The notes under the pieces are model-generated. The model ran no database searches and was not told where the DNA came from. It saw nothing but the letters and a program-made list of their open reading frames with translations. Positions 7,932 to 15,281 of a DNA stretch of 58,340 nt are shown here, piece after piece (position 1 is the stretch's first letter; each line of letters opens with the position of its first letter). Location: positions 1 to 58,340 of the forward strand of contig CAZLCK010000003.1 in the NCBI GenBank assembly GCA_964558235.1, in the 5' to 3' direction. The position numbers and the translations under genes are program-made. Source of the stretch: CAZLCK01 sp964558235 (GTDB lineage: Bacteria > Actinomycetota > Coriobacteriia > Coriobacteriales > CADBOM01).

Positions 7932-7970
7932 CAGTGGGCTATCGTCCAGCAGTGGGCCATAGCCCACTGC
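7932..7970. repeat. Overlapping alternative hairpins between glnK and the SpoVA-like gene
   Basis: CAGTGGGCTAT (7932-7942) pairs perfectly with ATAGCCCACTG (7959-7969), while GCAGTGGGC (7949-7957) pairs perfectly with GCCCACTGC (7962-7970) across the loop CATA. The two stems share the right arm, so they exclude each other. Lying between convergent genes, this may act as a bidirectional terminator, although no clear T-run follows. Confidence 0.5.
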
Positions 7971-8003
7971 CCTAGGCTCCCTTTGTTCTATAAGCCTACG
8001 CTG

Positions 8004-8885
8004 CTAATTAGTATTTTGTGGAGAGGTTTGCGCTTCGATATCACTTTCCGTAAGTTCACTATAGTTTTGTGGCTTATGACCAAATCGCAAAATGTGGATT
8101 ATAAAGCAAAGCCAACCTGTTAGGAACAAACATCCAATCGTTGTGACCAAAACGATGAACTCCCATGAAGCAAGTGCTTCACCGTTAAAAAACATGAATG
8201 CTACGTTATAAAGGATTTGGCCTCCATTCATGATCATGACCTCGCTGCCCCATCCGCCAAATGAGCCTAGCCATCCCATGATTCCAGTTGGTGTAAGGAG
8301 TGCCCCAAAAAGCCATGCAGAGGCTAGAATCCAGACAAAGTCGATCTTGGTAAGGATAAGAATTGCCTCCCAAAAGCAGGCGATGATGCCACCAGTTATA
8401 AAGGCAGTGAAGTAAAGAAGTGGACCTGTAACTGATTCACCAGGCTGTACCCACATAAATTGGGAACTGTCATGAATTCCAACGACATAATAAAAGATTG
8501 CTGCAATAATAAAAGTTCCAGCAAAAACTAGTACGTTAAACCAAATAACTAGCCAAAGTCCTCGCCAGCTACATTTCCAAAAATTTTCACGTTTTTCTTT
8601 GGGAGCGGTCCATGGGCCGATCATTTTTTTACCAATGCCAAATGCAAATCCGCTAAAAGGAAGACCCGAGCCAAAAGAGGATCGTTCGTCAAGATGCCTA
8701 TAAACTCCAAGGCCACCAATAAGTGCACCAAAGATACCCATTGTGACCAATGTGTCGGAAGCTAAAGTCTCAGTCAGTAAAAAATCAGGATCGGTAAAAA
8801 TCAAAGACAAGACATTGTAGATAAGTTGCGCTAGCATTCCTAGCGCGCCTCCAATTAGAAACGTCCAACCAAGCCTTTTTGCCAT
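8004..8885 (-). CDS. Membrane protein with SpoVA-like N-terminal half
   Basis: This 293-residue polytopic membrane protein has about seven to eight hydrophobic segments. The first 100 residues (MAKRLGWTFLIGGALGMLAQ, then GIFGALIGGLGVYRHLDE and SGLPFSGFAFGIGKKMIG) resemble the small SpoVAC/SpoVAE membrane proteins, which in spore formers help form the dipicolinate channel. Residues 110-270 add further helices, including a Trp/Gly-rich loop (GIMGWLGSFGGWGSE), with no family I recognise. The cytosolic tail is polar. The start ATG follows GAGGGTAG. It lies downstream of the CobW/His-rich pair on the same strand, separated by a terminator-like hairpin. No other sporulation gene is visible, so a role in spores is unlikely; transport of a small molecule is a guess. 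Confidence 0.5.
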   Translation of the reverse strand: MAKRLGWTFLIGGALGMLAQLIYNVLSLIFTDPDFLLTETLASDTLVTMGIFGALIGGLGVYRHLDERSSFGSGLPFSGFAFGIGKKMIGPWTAPKEKRENFWKCSWRGLWLVIWFNVLVFAGTFIIAAIFYYVVGIHDSSQFMWVQPGESVTGPLLYFTAFITGGIIACFWEAILILTKIDFVWILASAWLFGALLTPTGIMGWLGSFGGWGSEVMIMNGGQILYNVAFMFFNGEALASWEFIVLVTTIGCLFLTGWLCFIIHILRFGHKPQNYSELTESDIEAQTSPQNTN

Positions 8886-8933
8886 AGCTCTACCCTCTCA
8901 TAACTATGTTCACTTTGAATTTTGGGATTCAAT

Positions 8934-8971
8934 ATAAAAGATCACCCCAGTGCATTTAAAGCTTCTGGGGT
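8934..8971 (-). terminator. Terminator-like hairpin after the His-rich gene
   Basis: On the minus strand ACCCCAG (plus 8965-8971) and CTGGGGT (plus 8944-8950) form a 7-bp GC-rich stem with a 14-nt loop, followed by GATCTTTTAT. It lies just past the stop of the His-rich gene and before the SpoVA-like start. Confidence 0.55.
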
Positions 8972-8979
8972 TGAAAAAT

Positions 8980-9592
8980 CTATAAAACTATTGGATTTAA
9001 TAGCTCTACGACCTTGTTTTTTAATATTTGCTGATCGATTCCAAAAACGATGGATGCAAAGGATAAGACAACAAATGCCCCATCGGATTCCTTTGTTTGC
9101 ACATGGTCATCTGTGTAAGAGATCGAAACAATATGTTCAGATTTTATTGAGCATTTGATATGTCCGACGATTCCTTCGTTCTCTTCAACCCAGCCGCCTA
9201 AGAGATTCAGAATATGTTCCATCGAAATGCGAGCAGCTTTAATTGTATCTGCAATACAAGCCGATGCGCTTACAACAGATGCTCCTTCATGTGTGGTGCA
9301 ATCAACATAACCATCTTGGCCTATAGCAACNNNNNNNNNNNNNNNNNNNNNNNNNNNNNNNNNNNNNNNNNNNNNNNNNNNNNNNNNNNNNNNNNNNNNN
9401 NNNNNNNNNNNNNNNNNNNNNNNNNNNNNNATGTTCATGATCGTGACCATGCTTATGGTCATGGCAATGTTCGCTTTCATGATCGTGGCAATGCTCATGC
9501 TCATGGTCATGGTGGCAGCAATGTTTATGCTCATGCTTATGCTCGTGATCGTGGCAATGCTCATGATCATGGTTATAGTGCTTGTCAGTCAT
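8980..9592 (-). CDS. His-rich putative metal-binding protein (interrupted by gap)
   Basis: The N-terminus read from ATG at 9592 is almost entirely His, Glu, Asp and Cys (MTDKHYNHDHEHCHDHEHKH onward), about 54 residues before the gap. After the gap the minus strand continues in another apparent frame, which is meaningless because the gap length is unknown. The roughly 115-residue C-terminal part has a globular look (VSASACIADTIKAARIS, LLGGWVEENEGIVGHIKCSIKSE) that I do not recognise. The ATG lies 2 nt after the stop of the CobW-like GTPase gene and its ribosome site (GGAAA) is inside that gene, so the two are coupled. The obvious reading is a zinc, nickel or cobalt reservoir or chaperone working with the GTPase. 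Confidence 0.6.
9331..9430. other. Assembly gap (100 N) inside the His-rich gene
   Basis: This is a fixed-length placeholder. It interrupts a stretch of near-identical CATGATCATG-like codons, so a repeat-driven assembly break is likely and the number of His repeats is unknown. Confidence 0.99.
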
Positions 9593-9594
9593 TT

Positions 9595-10209
9595 TCAGTT
9601 TTCCTTTCCAAGCACATAGTCCCAAATTTCGGGGGAAATTTGTTCATTTGCGCTAACTGAAAAATATTCGGCCGATGCGGGCGAAGAAAGAAACTCTTTA
9701 AGCTCGGATATGATTCTTTCTGGGACGTCTGCATCAACAAGATCGATCTTATTTACTAAAAATGTATTTCCATCTTCAAGCTGTCTTTCAATCAGATCCC
9801 AAAGTGGCTTTTTGATTCCATCCCAGCGTTTTGCATCAACTATTGTGCAGATTCTGATATCTGTATCTTTAAAAACTGTAAGCAATGTATCCTTTATCGA
9901 TTTTGGGCAGGCTATCCCAGTTGCTTCGATAATGGCAAGTTCGGGGTCAAATTCATTTTGCAGCTGACGAAGAGTCGGGACGAGCTCTCCGGAGATTGAG
10001 CAGCAAATGCATCCGGCAAAAAGATTTTTAATAGTAAGCCCAGTCGAGCTTAGGATTACATCGTCAACACCAACTTCTCCTATCTCATTTTCTAAGATAG
10101 CGACTTTGGGTTTTTGTGCTGGATCGTTTCCAATTACATATTTAGCAAGTTGAGCTAAAATGCTGGTTTTACCTGACCCAAGAAAGCCACCTATAATAAG
10201 TATCTGCAT
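9595..10209 (-). CDS. Short CobW/P47K-family GTPase (G domain only)
   Basis: This G3E-family P-loop GTPase is related to CobW, YjiA and other metal chaperones. Visible are Walker A GGFLGSGKT (residues 7-15), the ENEIGEVGVDD switch segment (40-50), the conserved metal motif CICC (67-70), IEATG (94-98) and the base-specificity motif NKID (153-156). At 204 residues it stops at the end of the G domain, whereas CobW proteins usually run beyond 300 residues with a C-terminal beta domain. The following coupled gene encodes a His-rich protein that may replace the missing half. The ATG follows AAAGG at 6-nt spacing. The client metal and protein are unknown. Confidence 0.85.
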   Translation of the reverse strand: MQILIIGGFLGSGKTSILAQLAKYVIGNDPAQKPKVAILENEIGEVGVDDVILSSTGLTIKNLFAGCICCSISGELVPTLRQLQNEFDPELAIIEATGIACPKSIKDTLLTVFKDTDIRICTIVDAKRWDGIKKPLWDLIERQLEDGNTFLVNKIDLVDADVPERIISELKEFLSSPASAEYFSVSANEQISPEIWDYVLGKEN

Positions 10210-10467
10210 ATTATGCCTTTCAATTTTGAGTGGATTACAGATCGTTATTCTATAATACTGCAGTTAGTTTTTGTTAAGAAAACGAAATATTTCGTCCCTT
10301 AGCGCGCAATCTTTGTTTTTGTCTAATTGTTGAGAGCACAACGCTAGTGGCTTGTTTATTATTTAACTTATGGTTAACAATCGACAACGTTAAAGCTTGA
10401 TAGAATCTTTTTTTGAGTATGAGAAATCAAAGGGTTTAGCGGCTTTCATGAGCAAAGGATTAGAGGC
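10210..10467. promoter_or_regulatory. Divergent promoter region cobW-like / pyrG
   Basis: This 258-bp AT-rich spacer serves two divergent units. Toward pyrG a TAGAAT at 10401-10406 is a good -10 candidate, the same hexamer as in the mraZ promoter, but no clear -35 sits 16-18 bp before it. It leaves a leader of about 60 nt. I see no recognisable pyrimidine attenuator or zinc-repressor box. Confidence 0.4.
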
Positions 10468-12078
10468 ATGTCAAAGTTCATCTTTGTAACAGGCGGAGTT
10501 GTTTCATCACTAGGCAAGGGAATCACTGCTGCTTCACTTGGAAATCTTTTAAAAGCTAGAGGGTATAAAGTTACGATGCTAAAGATGGATCCCTACTTGA
10601 ATGTGGATCCAGGCACAATGAGCCCATTTCAACATGGTGAGGTTTTTGTTACCGATGATGGTCATGAGGGAGATCTCGATCTGGGGCATTATGAGCGCTT
10701 TATCGATGAAAATCTGACCAGGGCTTCCAATTTTACTCAAGGATCGATCTATCAATCACTTATCTCTAGAGAGCGTCGTGGAGATTTTTTGGGTGGTACT
10801 GTTCAGGTAATACCACATGTAACAAATACAATTAAGGATAGGGTGGATCGCATCGCCGAGCAATCTGGTGCCGATATCGTAATCACCGAGATTGGCGGAA
10901 CTATTGGAGATATTGAGGGCCAACCATTTATTGAGGCCGCACGACAATTTAAGACTCAAAAAGGCCCAAACGATGTAATTTTCGTGCATGTGACTCTAGT
11001 CCCATATATTAGTGCTGCTCATGAGGTCAAGACCAAGCCAACGCAGCACTCTGTCAAAGAGCTTCGCTCGATCGGAGTTCAGCCTGATTTTATCGTCTGT
11101 AGATCTGATCATGAGATCACCGATTCTGTGCGTGAAAAGATTGCGATGTTTTGTGATGTACGCACAGATGATGTTATCTCTTGTCAGGATGCTCCAAGTA
11201 TCTATGATGTGCCACTTTTGATTCACGAGCAGGATTTTGATACCAAAGTATTGGCTGCCCTCGATCTTCCGATTTCTAGAATCAACCTTGCTTCTTGGAA
11301 GAATTTTGTTAAGAAGGCCAATAGCTGTGAGGACGAGGTCGATATCGCAATCGTGGGAAAGTATGTTTCGTTGCCAGATGCATATCTTTCGGTCTCAGAG
11401 GCCCTCTATCATTCAGGCGTTTTCAACGGAGTGCATGTAAACGTTCATCTTGTCGATGGCGAGACCTTAACCAGCGATGAGGTAACAAGGCAGACTCTAA
11501 AAGATATCGATGGAATTATTGTTCCTGGTGGATTTGGTGTTCGTGCCTTTGAAGGTAAGATCTCTGCGATCAAATATGCCAGGGAAAACAAAGTTCCATT
11601 TTTGGGAATTTGTTTGGGATTACAAGCTGCTGTAGTTGAATTTGCAAGAAATGTTGCTGATATTAAAGATGCATCTTCTGCCGAGTTTTCAACTGAGCTA
11701 TCCAATCCAGTTATCGATTTGATGCCAGAACAAGAAGATATTGCAGATTTAGGTGGCACAATGCGCCTCGGTGCTTATCCAGCTAAATTGCTTGAGAATT
11801 CTAAGGCCTATCAGTCCTACGGTGAACTAGTGATATACGAAAGGCATCGTCATCGTTATGAGTTTAATAATGCGTATCGCGAGACGCTAACTTCTGCTGG
11901 TCTTTTGATATCTGGAGTGTCTCCAGATGATCGCCTAGTTGAGATGATTGAGCTGCCAGATCATCCATGGTTTGTTGCAACTCAGGCACATCCTGAGTTC
12001 AAAAGCAGACCAACGCGTTGTCATCCTTTGTTCAGAGATCTTGTAAAAGCTGCCATAGATTACAAAAATAATAGGTAG
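10468..12078 (+). CDS. pyrG: CTP synthase
   Basis: This 536-residue enzyme aminates UTP to CTP with ATP and glutamine-derived ammonia. The N-terminal synthetase domain opens with the P-loop TGGVVSSLGKGITAASLG and contains MDPYLNVDPGTMSPFQHGEV and EIGGTIGDIE. The C-terminal class I glutamine amidotransferase domain shows PGGFGVRA, the nucleophile elbow FLGICLGLQ and the catalytic His-Glu in QAHPEFKSRP. The length is standard for the family. The ATG is preceded by the purine stretch AGGATTAGAGG. It is a single-gene unit whose stop lies only 7 bp from the convergent xerD stop. It supplies CTP for nucleic acid and phospholipid synthesis. Confidence 0.98.
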   Translation: MSKFIFVTGGVVSSLGKGITAASLGNLLKARGYKVTMLKMDPYLNVDPGTMSPFQHGEVFVTDDGHEGDLDLGHYERFIDENLTRASNFTQGSIYQSLISRERRGDFLGGTVQVIPHVTNTIKDRVDRIAEQSGADIVITEIGGTIGDIEGQPFIEAARQFKTQKGPNDVIFVHVTLVPYISAAHEVKTKPTQHSVKELRSIGVQPDFIVCRSDHEITDSVREKIAMFCDVRTDDVISCQDAPSIYDVPLLIHEQDFDTKVLAALDLPISRINLASWKNFVKKANSCEDEVDIAIVGKYVSLPDAYLSVSEALYHSGVFNGVHVNVHLVDGETLTSDEVTRQTLKDIDGIIVPGGFGVRAFEGKISAIKYARENKVPFLGICLGLQAAVVEFARNVADIKDASSAEFSTELSNPVIDLMPEQEDIADLGGTMRLGAYPAKLLENSKAYQSYGELVIYERHRHRYEFNNAYRETLTSAGLLISGVSPDDRLVEMIELPDHPWFVATQAHPEFKSRPTRCHPLFRDLVKAAIDYKNNR

Positions 12079-12085
12079 ACACGCT

Positions 12086-13087
12086 TTAAGCCTTTGCACG
12101 CGGATGACATGTTAAATACTCTTCGCGGATATGCGATCTATCAATATGAGTGTAGAGTTGGGTTGTAGCTATATTGCTATGACCCAACATCTCTTGTATG
12201 GAGCGTAAATCAGCTCCTCCCTCAAGCATGTGTGTTGCAAACGAGTGCCTCAAAGTGTGTGGATGAAGTCCCTTGATTCCAACTTTAAGCCCGTATTTTT
12301 CCACGATAGAGAAGATCGATTGCCTTGTGATCCTTTTGCCGCGTGCATTTAAGAACACAGCTTGATTATCGGGTGGAATCATCATGTTTTTTGGATGTAA
12401 AAAAGGACGTCCTTCACTAAAGTATTGCGCTAAAACCCTTGCGGCTGCACCGCCGATTGGACAGATTCTCTCTTTGGAACCCTTACCAAAGACTCTGATA
12501 AAACCTTCTTGCAAAAATACCGAGTTAATATCTAGCCCAGTAAGCTCAGAAACTCTAAGGCCGCACCCATAAAGTGTCTCTAAAATCGCGTGGTCTCTAA
12601 GAGCAGTTGGGCTATTTTCAAAGTTTTGGTCGAGTAAATTATTAACCTCTTCAATACTTATTACATCTGGAAGTCTATCTGGTGTTTTTGGAAGAGCAAT
12701 AGTAGAAGATGGATCTTTTTTCGCATAATTCTCTGAAGCACAAAATCCACAAAAGCTTTTAATCGCACATAGAGCTCGTTCCATCGAGGATATTGCATAG
12801 TTAAAAGACAACAACTCATCAAGATAATCAACGATATCTTGTCTTACAACATCATCTAGATCTTGCTTTTTATTTTGCCCAAGCCAGGCGCACCATCGTT
12901 TAATATCTCTGCTGTAGCTATCCAAGGTATTTTTTGATGCGCCACGCTCCATTGACAAGTATGCGCAATACTCCTTGAATGGCAGCTCAAAACCCTTAGG
13001 GAGCTTACCCTCTAAAAAGTCGTTTTGTTGTCTAGCTAATTTAGATGTATCGTCCAAATTAGCATTATTTGGCGCAATTTCCAGCAT
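12086..13087 (-). CDS. xerD: Tyrosine recombinase XerD
   Basis: This site-specific tyrosine recombinase resolves chromosome dimers at dif with XerC. The N-terminal SAM-like core-binding domain (about residues 35-130) is followed by the catalytic domain with GCGLRVSELTGL (first Arg), GKGSKER (Lys), HTLRHSFATHML (His-x-x-Arg), LGHSNIATTQLYTH (His and the nucleophile Tyr). All active residues are present. I chose ATG 13087 (333 residues), which has AGGTG just upstream; an in-frame ATG at 13111 lacks a ribosome site. Either way it overlaps the end of the DUF3866 gene, so the two are coupled. XerC is the alternative name; the pairing with DUF3866 favours XerD. Confidence 0.88.
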   Translation of the reverse strand: MLEIAPNNANLDDTSKLARQQNDFLEGKLPKGFELPFKEYCAYLSMERGASKNTLDSYSRDIKRWCAWLGQNKKQDLDDVVRQDIVDYLDELLSFNYAISSMERALCAIKSFCGFCASENYAKKDPSSTIALPKTPDRLPDVISIEEVNNLLDQNFENSPTALRDHAILETLYGCGLRVSELTGLDINSVFLQEGFIRVFGKGSKERICPIGGAAARVLAQYFSEGRPFLHPKNMMIPPDNQAVFLNARGKRITRQSIFSIVEKYGLKVGIKGLHPHTLRHSFATHMLEGGADLRSIQEMLGHSNIATTQLYTHIDRSHIREEYLTCHPRAKA

Positions 13088-14288
13088 AGACACCTGCACA
13101 AAATGCTGCATTAAAAAATTCTAGGTCGTCCAGATAACCTCGCGACATAGTAGTTATATTCTCTAAGACAGTTTGAGACTTTTTGTCAATAAAAAAATCT
13201 ACGTCTACAATTTCGTGTTTCGAGGCAATATCAGTGTTCGAGAGTTGTTTTTCGATAATTTGACGTTGATCGTCATCCAGGCTTGTCGGTAGACAGATTG
13301 TAGCTGGCAACAGAGTAAGTTGCTCTAAAGCGGTCAAGAAATGGTGGCTCAAGCCAAAATGACGCTCTCTTTTGTCAGCAAATGACATTCTTACAACCGC
13401 AATTGCTCTACCTCCTAGAGCGCCAACTGCATTGATAGCTTCGGCTTGAGCTATTCCACCATGCCCAAATCGAGTATCGGTTCCAACAATTCCAGGTCCA
13501 ATTGAGACGATTATTGCATCTGCATCTAAGATCTCCGAAGCTAAAAGAAGGGCATTATGCAAAGTTACAGTTTCGATATCTCCTCCAAGTGCTTGTCCAC
13601 AAGTGATAGTCAGATTTATAAGTCCGCTTCCAATAGCGTTTCGTACATTATTTGAGTGGGCACACATTAAAGAGGCTTGGTCTGTCATACAGTAGACTAT
13701 CTTTGCATTTGGATAGGTGCTTCTAATTCCTGCTGCAACAATGGGCATTTGGCTGTGAAGCTCACAACAAATTACCGGTGTAGAACCTAGCCGATACAAA
13801 TTTTTTAGAGCATCATGAAAAATGGAATTTGGTTCTTCTGCGCATAAAACGTTATTTTGCAGGGGAGTGTAGCGAAGCTTCATTATGTGTCCAGCGCTGC
13901 CTAGATTTTGGTATCTTGAGTTTTTTGCAGTAGTTGAACTTGTAGTCTTCGTAATGTCATCTATTAAAACCGTCGTTAGACTTTCTTGTTGCGGTAGATC
14001 TAATGAGCAATTATCTGTATTTTCGTCCAATATAGCGATCACAAAATCGTATCCACCTGTACCTAAGCCCAAATTAGTTGCCGTAGTGTTTAATAAAACA
14101 TGGTCGTCTACATTGCAATTTCCTACTAGTTGTGTATAACAAATTGCTTTATCAGAGCTAGACTTGCCATTTTCATCTAAGACCTTATTTGAAGGACGAT
14201 CTCCAAGCTCAATAGGAGAATAGCTAAGTATCTGAATACCTTTAGCCTCAAAGAGAATAGATGTGACTTGTCCTACTGAGCGCTCCAT
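13065..14288 (-). CDS. DUF3866 family protein
   Basis: This 407-residue protein matches the DUF3866 family by its hallmark segments GSAGHIMKLRYTPLQ, ELHSQMPIVAAGIR, YCMTDQASL, TCGQALGGDIETVTL and GPGIVGTDTRFGHGGIAQAE. No enzyme activity is established for the family. The conserved His, Asp and Gly-rich motifs suggest a binding or catalytic site. It is longer than many members, with a Ser/Thr-rich stretch around residues 110-135. It sits directly upstream of xerD, overlapping it by 23 bp, an arrangement seen elsewhere in Actinobacteria. There are no signal peptide or membrane segments, so it is cytosolic. A link to DNA processing is inferred from the neighbour only. Confidence 0.82.
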   Translation of the reverse strand: MERSVGQVTSILFEAKGIQILSYSPIELGDRPSNKVLDENGKSSSDKAICYTQLVGNCNVDDHVLLNTTATNLGLGTGGYDFVIAILDENTDNCSLDLPQQESLTTVLIDDITKTTSSTTAKNSRYQNLGSAGHIMKLRYTPLQNNVLCAEEPNSIFHDALKNLYRLGSTPVICCELHSQMPIVAAGIRSTYPNAKIVYCMTDQASLMCAHSNNVRNAIGSGLINLTITCGQALGGDIETVTLHNALLLASEILDADAIIVSIGPGIVGTDTRFGHGGIAQAEAINAVGALGGRAIAVVRMSFADKRERHFGLSHHFLTALEQLTLLPATICLPTSLDDDQRQIIEKQLSNTDIASKHEIVDVDFFIDKKSQTVLENITTMSRGYLDDLEFFNAAFCAGVYAGNCAK

Positions 14289-14677
14289 TTTTTATTCATT
14301 CCTCGTATTTGAGTCTTAGTCTATGCGTGAACTAACGATGTGTATTACTACTAGTGAAAAATCATAAGGCAATTGTGAATAATAAGCACTTCTACACACT
14401 ATTCATCAATTTATCAAGCCTTTTGCGAATATTAATTGTGGAGTTATTGTGAAGAAATTAGTTAAAAATAGCTAAAAATATTAACAAATATAACCCGTGA
14501 CAAGCTAAAGCCTTCCTTAAACATAACTCAAGATACGCCATCCCACCCTATATCTAGTAGATGTAACCACTACATATTGTGTTCTTTTTAAAATGCACAC
14601 ACAATATAGGGCGTTTCTCATAATTCAAAGCAATTCGTGTGGCATGCAGATGTGATATTTGGGGGAATAATGTATGA
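14289..14677. promoter_or_regulatory. AT-rich divergent region before the mraZ boxes
   Basis: This stretch of about 390 bp between the DUF3866 start and the MraZ boxes has no believable gene. It contains a perfect 9-bp inverted repeat ATATTGTGT (14574-14582)/ACACAATAT (14599-14607) with a 16-nt spacer, and long A/T runs around 14450-14500. It presumably holds the promoter of the DUF3866-xerD unit on the minus strand, which I cannot place. Confidence 0.45.
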
Positions 14678-14714
14678 AAAGTGTTCCTGAGTGTTATGAA
14701 GTGTAGCAAAGTGT
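14678..14714 (+). promoter_or_regulatory. Four MraZ boxes with 10-bp phasing
   Basis: AAAGTGT (14678), TGAGTGT (14688), GAAGTGT (14698) and AAAGTGT (14708) recur with an exact 10-bp period (7-bp box plus 3-bp spacer). This matches the AAAGTG(T/G)-N3 direct-repeat operator described for MraZ in mycoplasmas and the 10-bp phased repeats bound by MraZ elsewhere. The last box ends one base before the -35 hexamer. Autoregulation of the dcw operon by MraZ is the natural inference. Confidence 0.85.
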
Positions 14715-14743
14715 TTGAATTAGGGAGACAGATGGGATAGAAT
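14715..14743 (+). promoter_or_regulatory. dcw operon promoter (P-mraZ)
   Basis: The -35 TTGAAT (14715-14720), a 17-bp spacer and the -10 TAGAAT (14738-14743) form a good sigma-70-type promoter. Transcription would start near 14750, giving a leader of about 80 nt to the mraZ GTG. The MraZ boxes abut the -35 element. Confidence 0.75.
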
Positions 14744-14831
14744 TCCAAGTGTCAAGAAAGCGGTTTTGTCGAAGTTCTTACAAACTTCACACGAAGATTA
14801 CGAAACATTGACTTGTAGAAAGGAGGATGTT

Positions 14832-15263
14832 GTGGCTGAGAATCTCTTTGGTGGATTTGAACATACCATGGATGAAAAAGGCCGTGTATCCATCCCTGCA
14901 AAGTTTCGTAAAGAACTTCCCAAGACAATCGTTTTAGCTCCTGGCCCAGAGGGACAGATCAACGTATTTGATCCAGAGGATTTCAAAAAATGGAAGGAGT
15001 CCATTTTTGAAGCTGAGGGAGGTTATAAGGAGTCAAACGCACAGCAATCAAGAGCTAGGCAGTTTATTAACAATAGCTCTCATTCTGTCGATATCGACAG
15101 TGCTGGCAGAGTAAATATTCCTGACAATCTCAAAAAATACGCGGGTCTTCAAAAGAATGTCTACGTCAATGGTGATGAGGACAGAGTTTGCATTTGGGAT
15201 AGAAGCAAATGGAACGATTATATTGGTGATTTTGGCCCTGAGGATTTCTTTAGGGCCAGCTAG
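14832..15263 (+). CDS. mraZ: Transcriptional regulator MraZ
   Basis: This AbrB/SpoVT-fold regulator forms a ring oligomer and controls the dcw operon. I chose GTG 14832 because the strong ribosome site AGGAGG (14821-14826) lies 5 nt upstream and the protein then has the usual 143 residues; an upstream start at 14766 would add 22 unconserved residues. The two tandem MraZ half-domains each carry the DNA-binding pattern: HTMDEKGRVSIPAKFRKEL near residue 12 and VDIDSAGRVNIPDNLKKYAG near residue 80. It is the first gene of the cluster, followed 18 bp later by rsmH, and its own boxes lie upstream of the promoter. Confidence 0.95.
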   Translation: MAENLFGGFEHTMDEKGRVSIPAKFRKELPKTIVLAPGPEGQINVFDPEDFKKWKESIFEAEGGYKESNAQQSRARQFINNSSHSVDIDSAGRVNIPDNLKKYAGLQKNVYVNGDEDRVCIWDRSKWNDYIGDFGPEDFFRAS

Positions 15264-15281
15264 GAACTGACGAAGGCTATC

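Noticed and set aside
8004..8885. Evidence that the organism sporulates
   Set aside because: One SpoVA-like protein is not enough, and such proteins also occur in non-spore-formers.
9431..9619. Plus-strand hydrophobic Met/Val/Ile-rich frame
   Set aside because: It is the mirror image of the His/Asp/Glu codons of the minus-strand gene and has no ribosome site.
14766..14831. Upstream 22-residue extension of MraZ
   Set aside because: It is not conserved, and the strong AGGAGG ribosome site lies inside it, 5 nt before the GTG at 14832.
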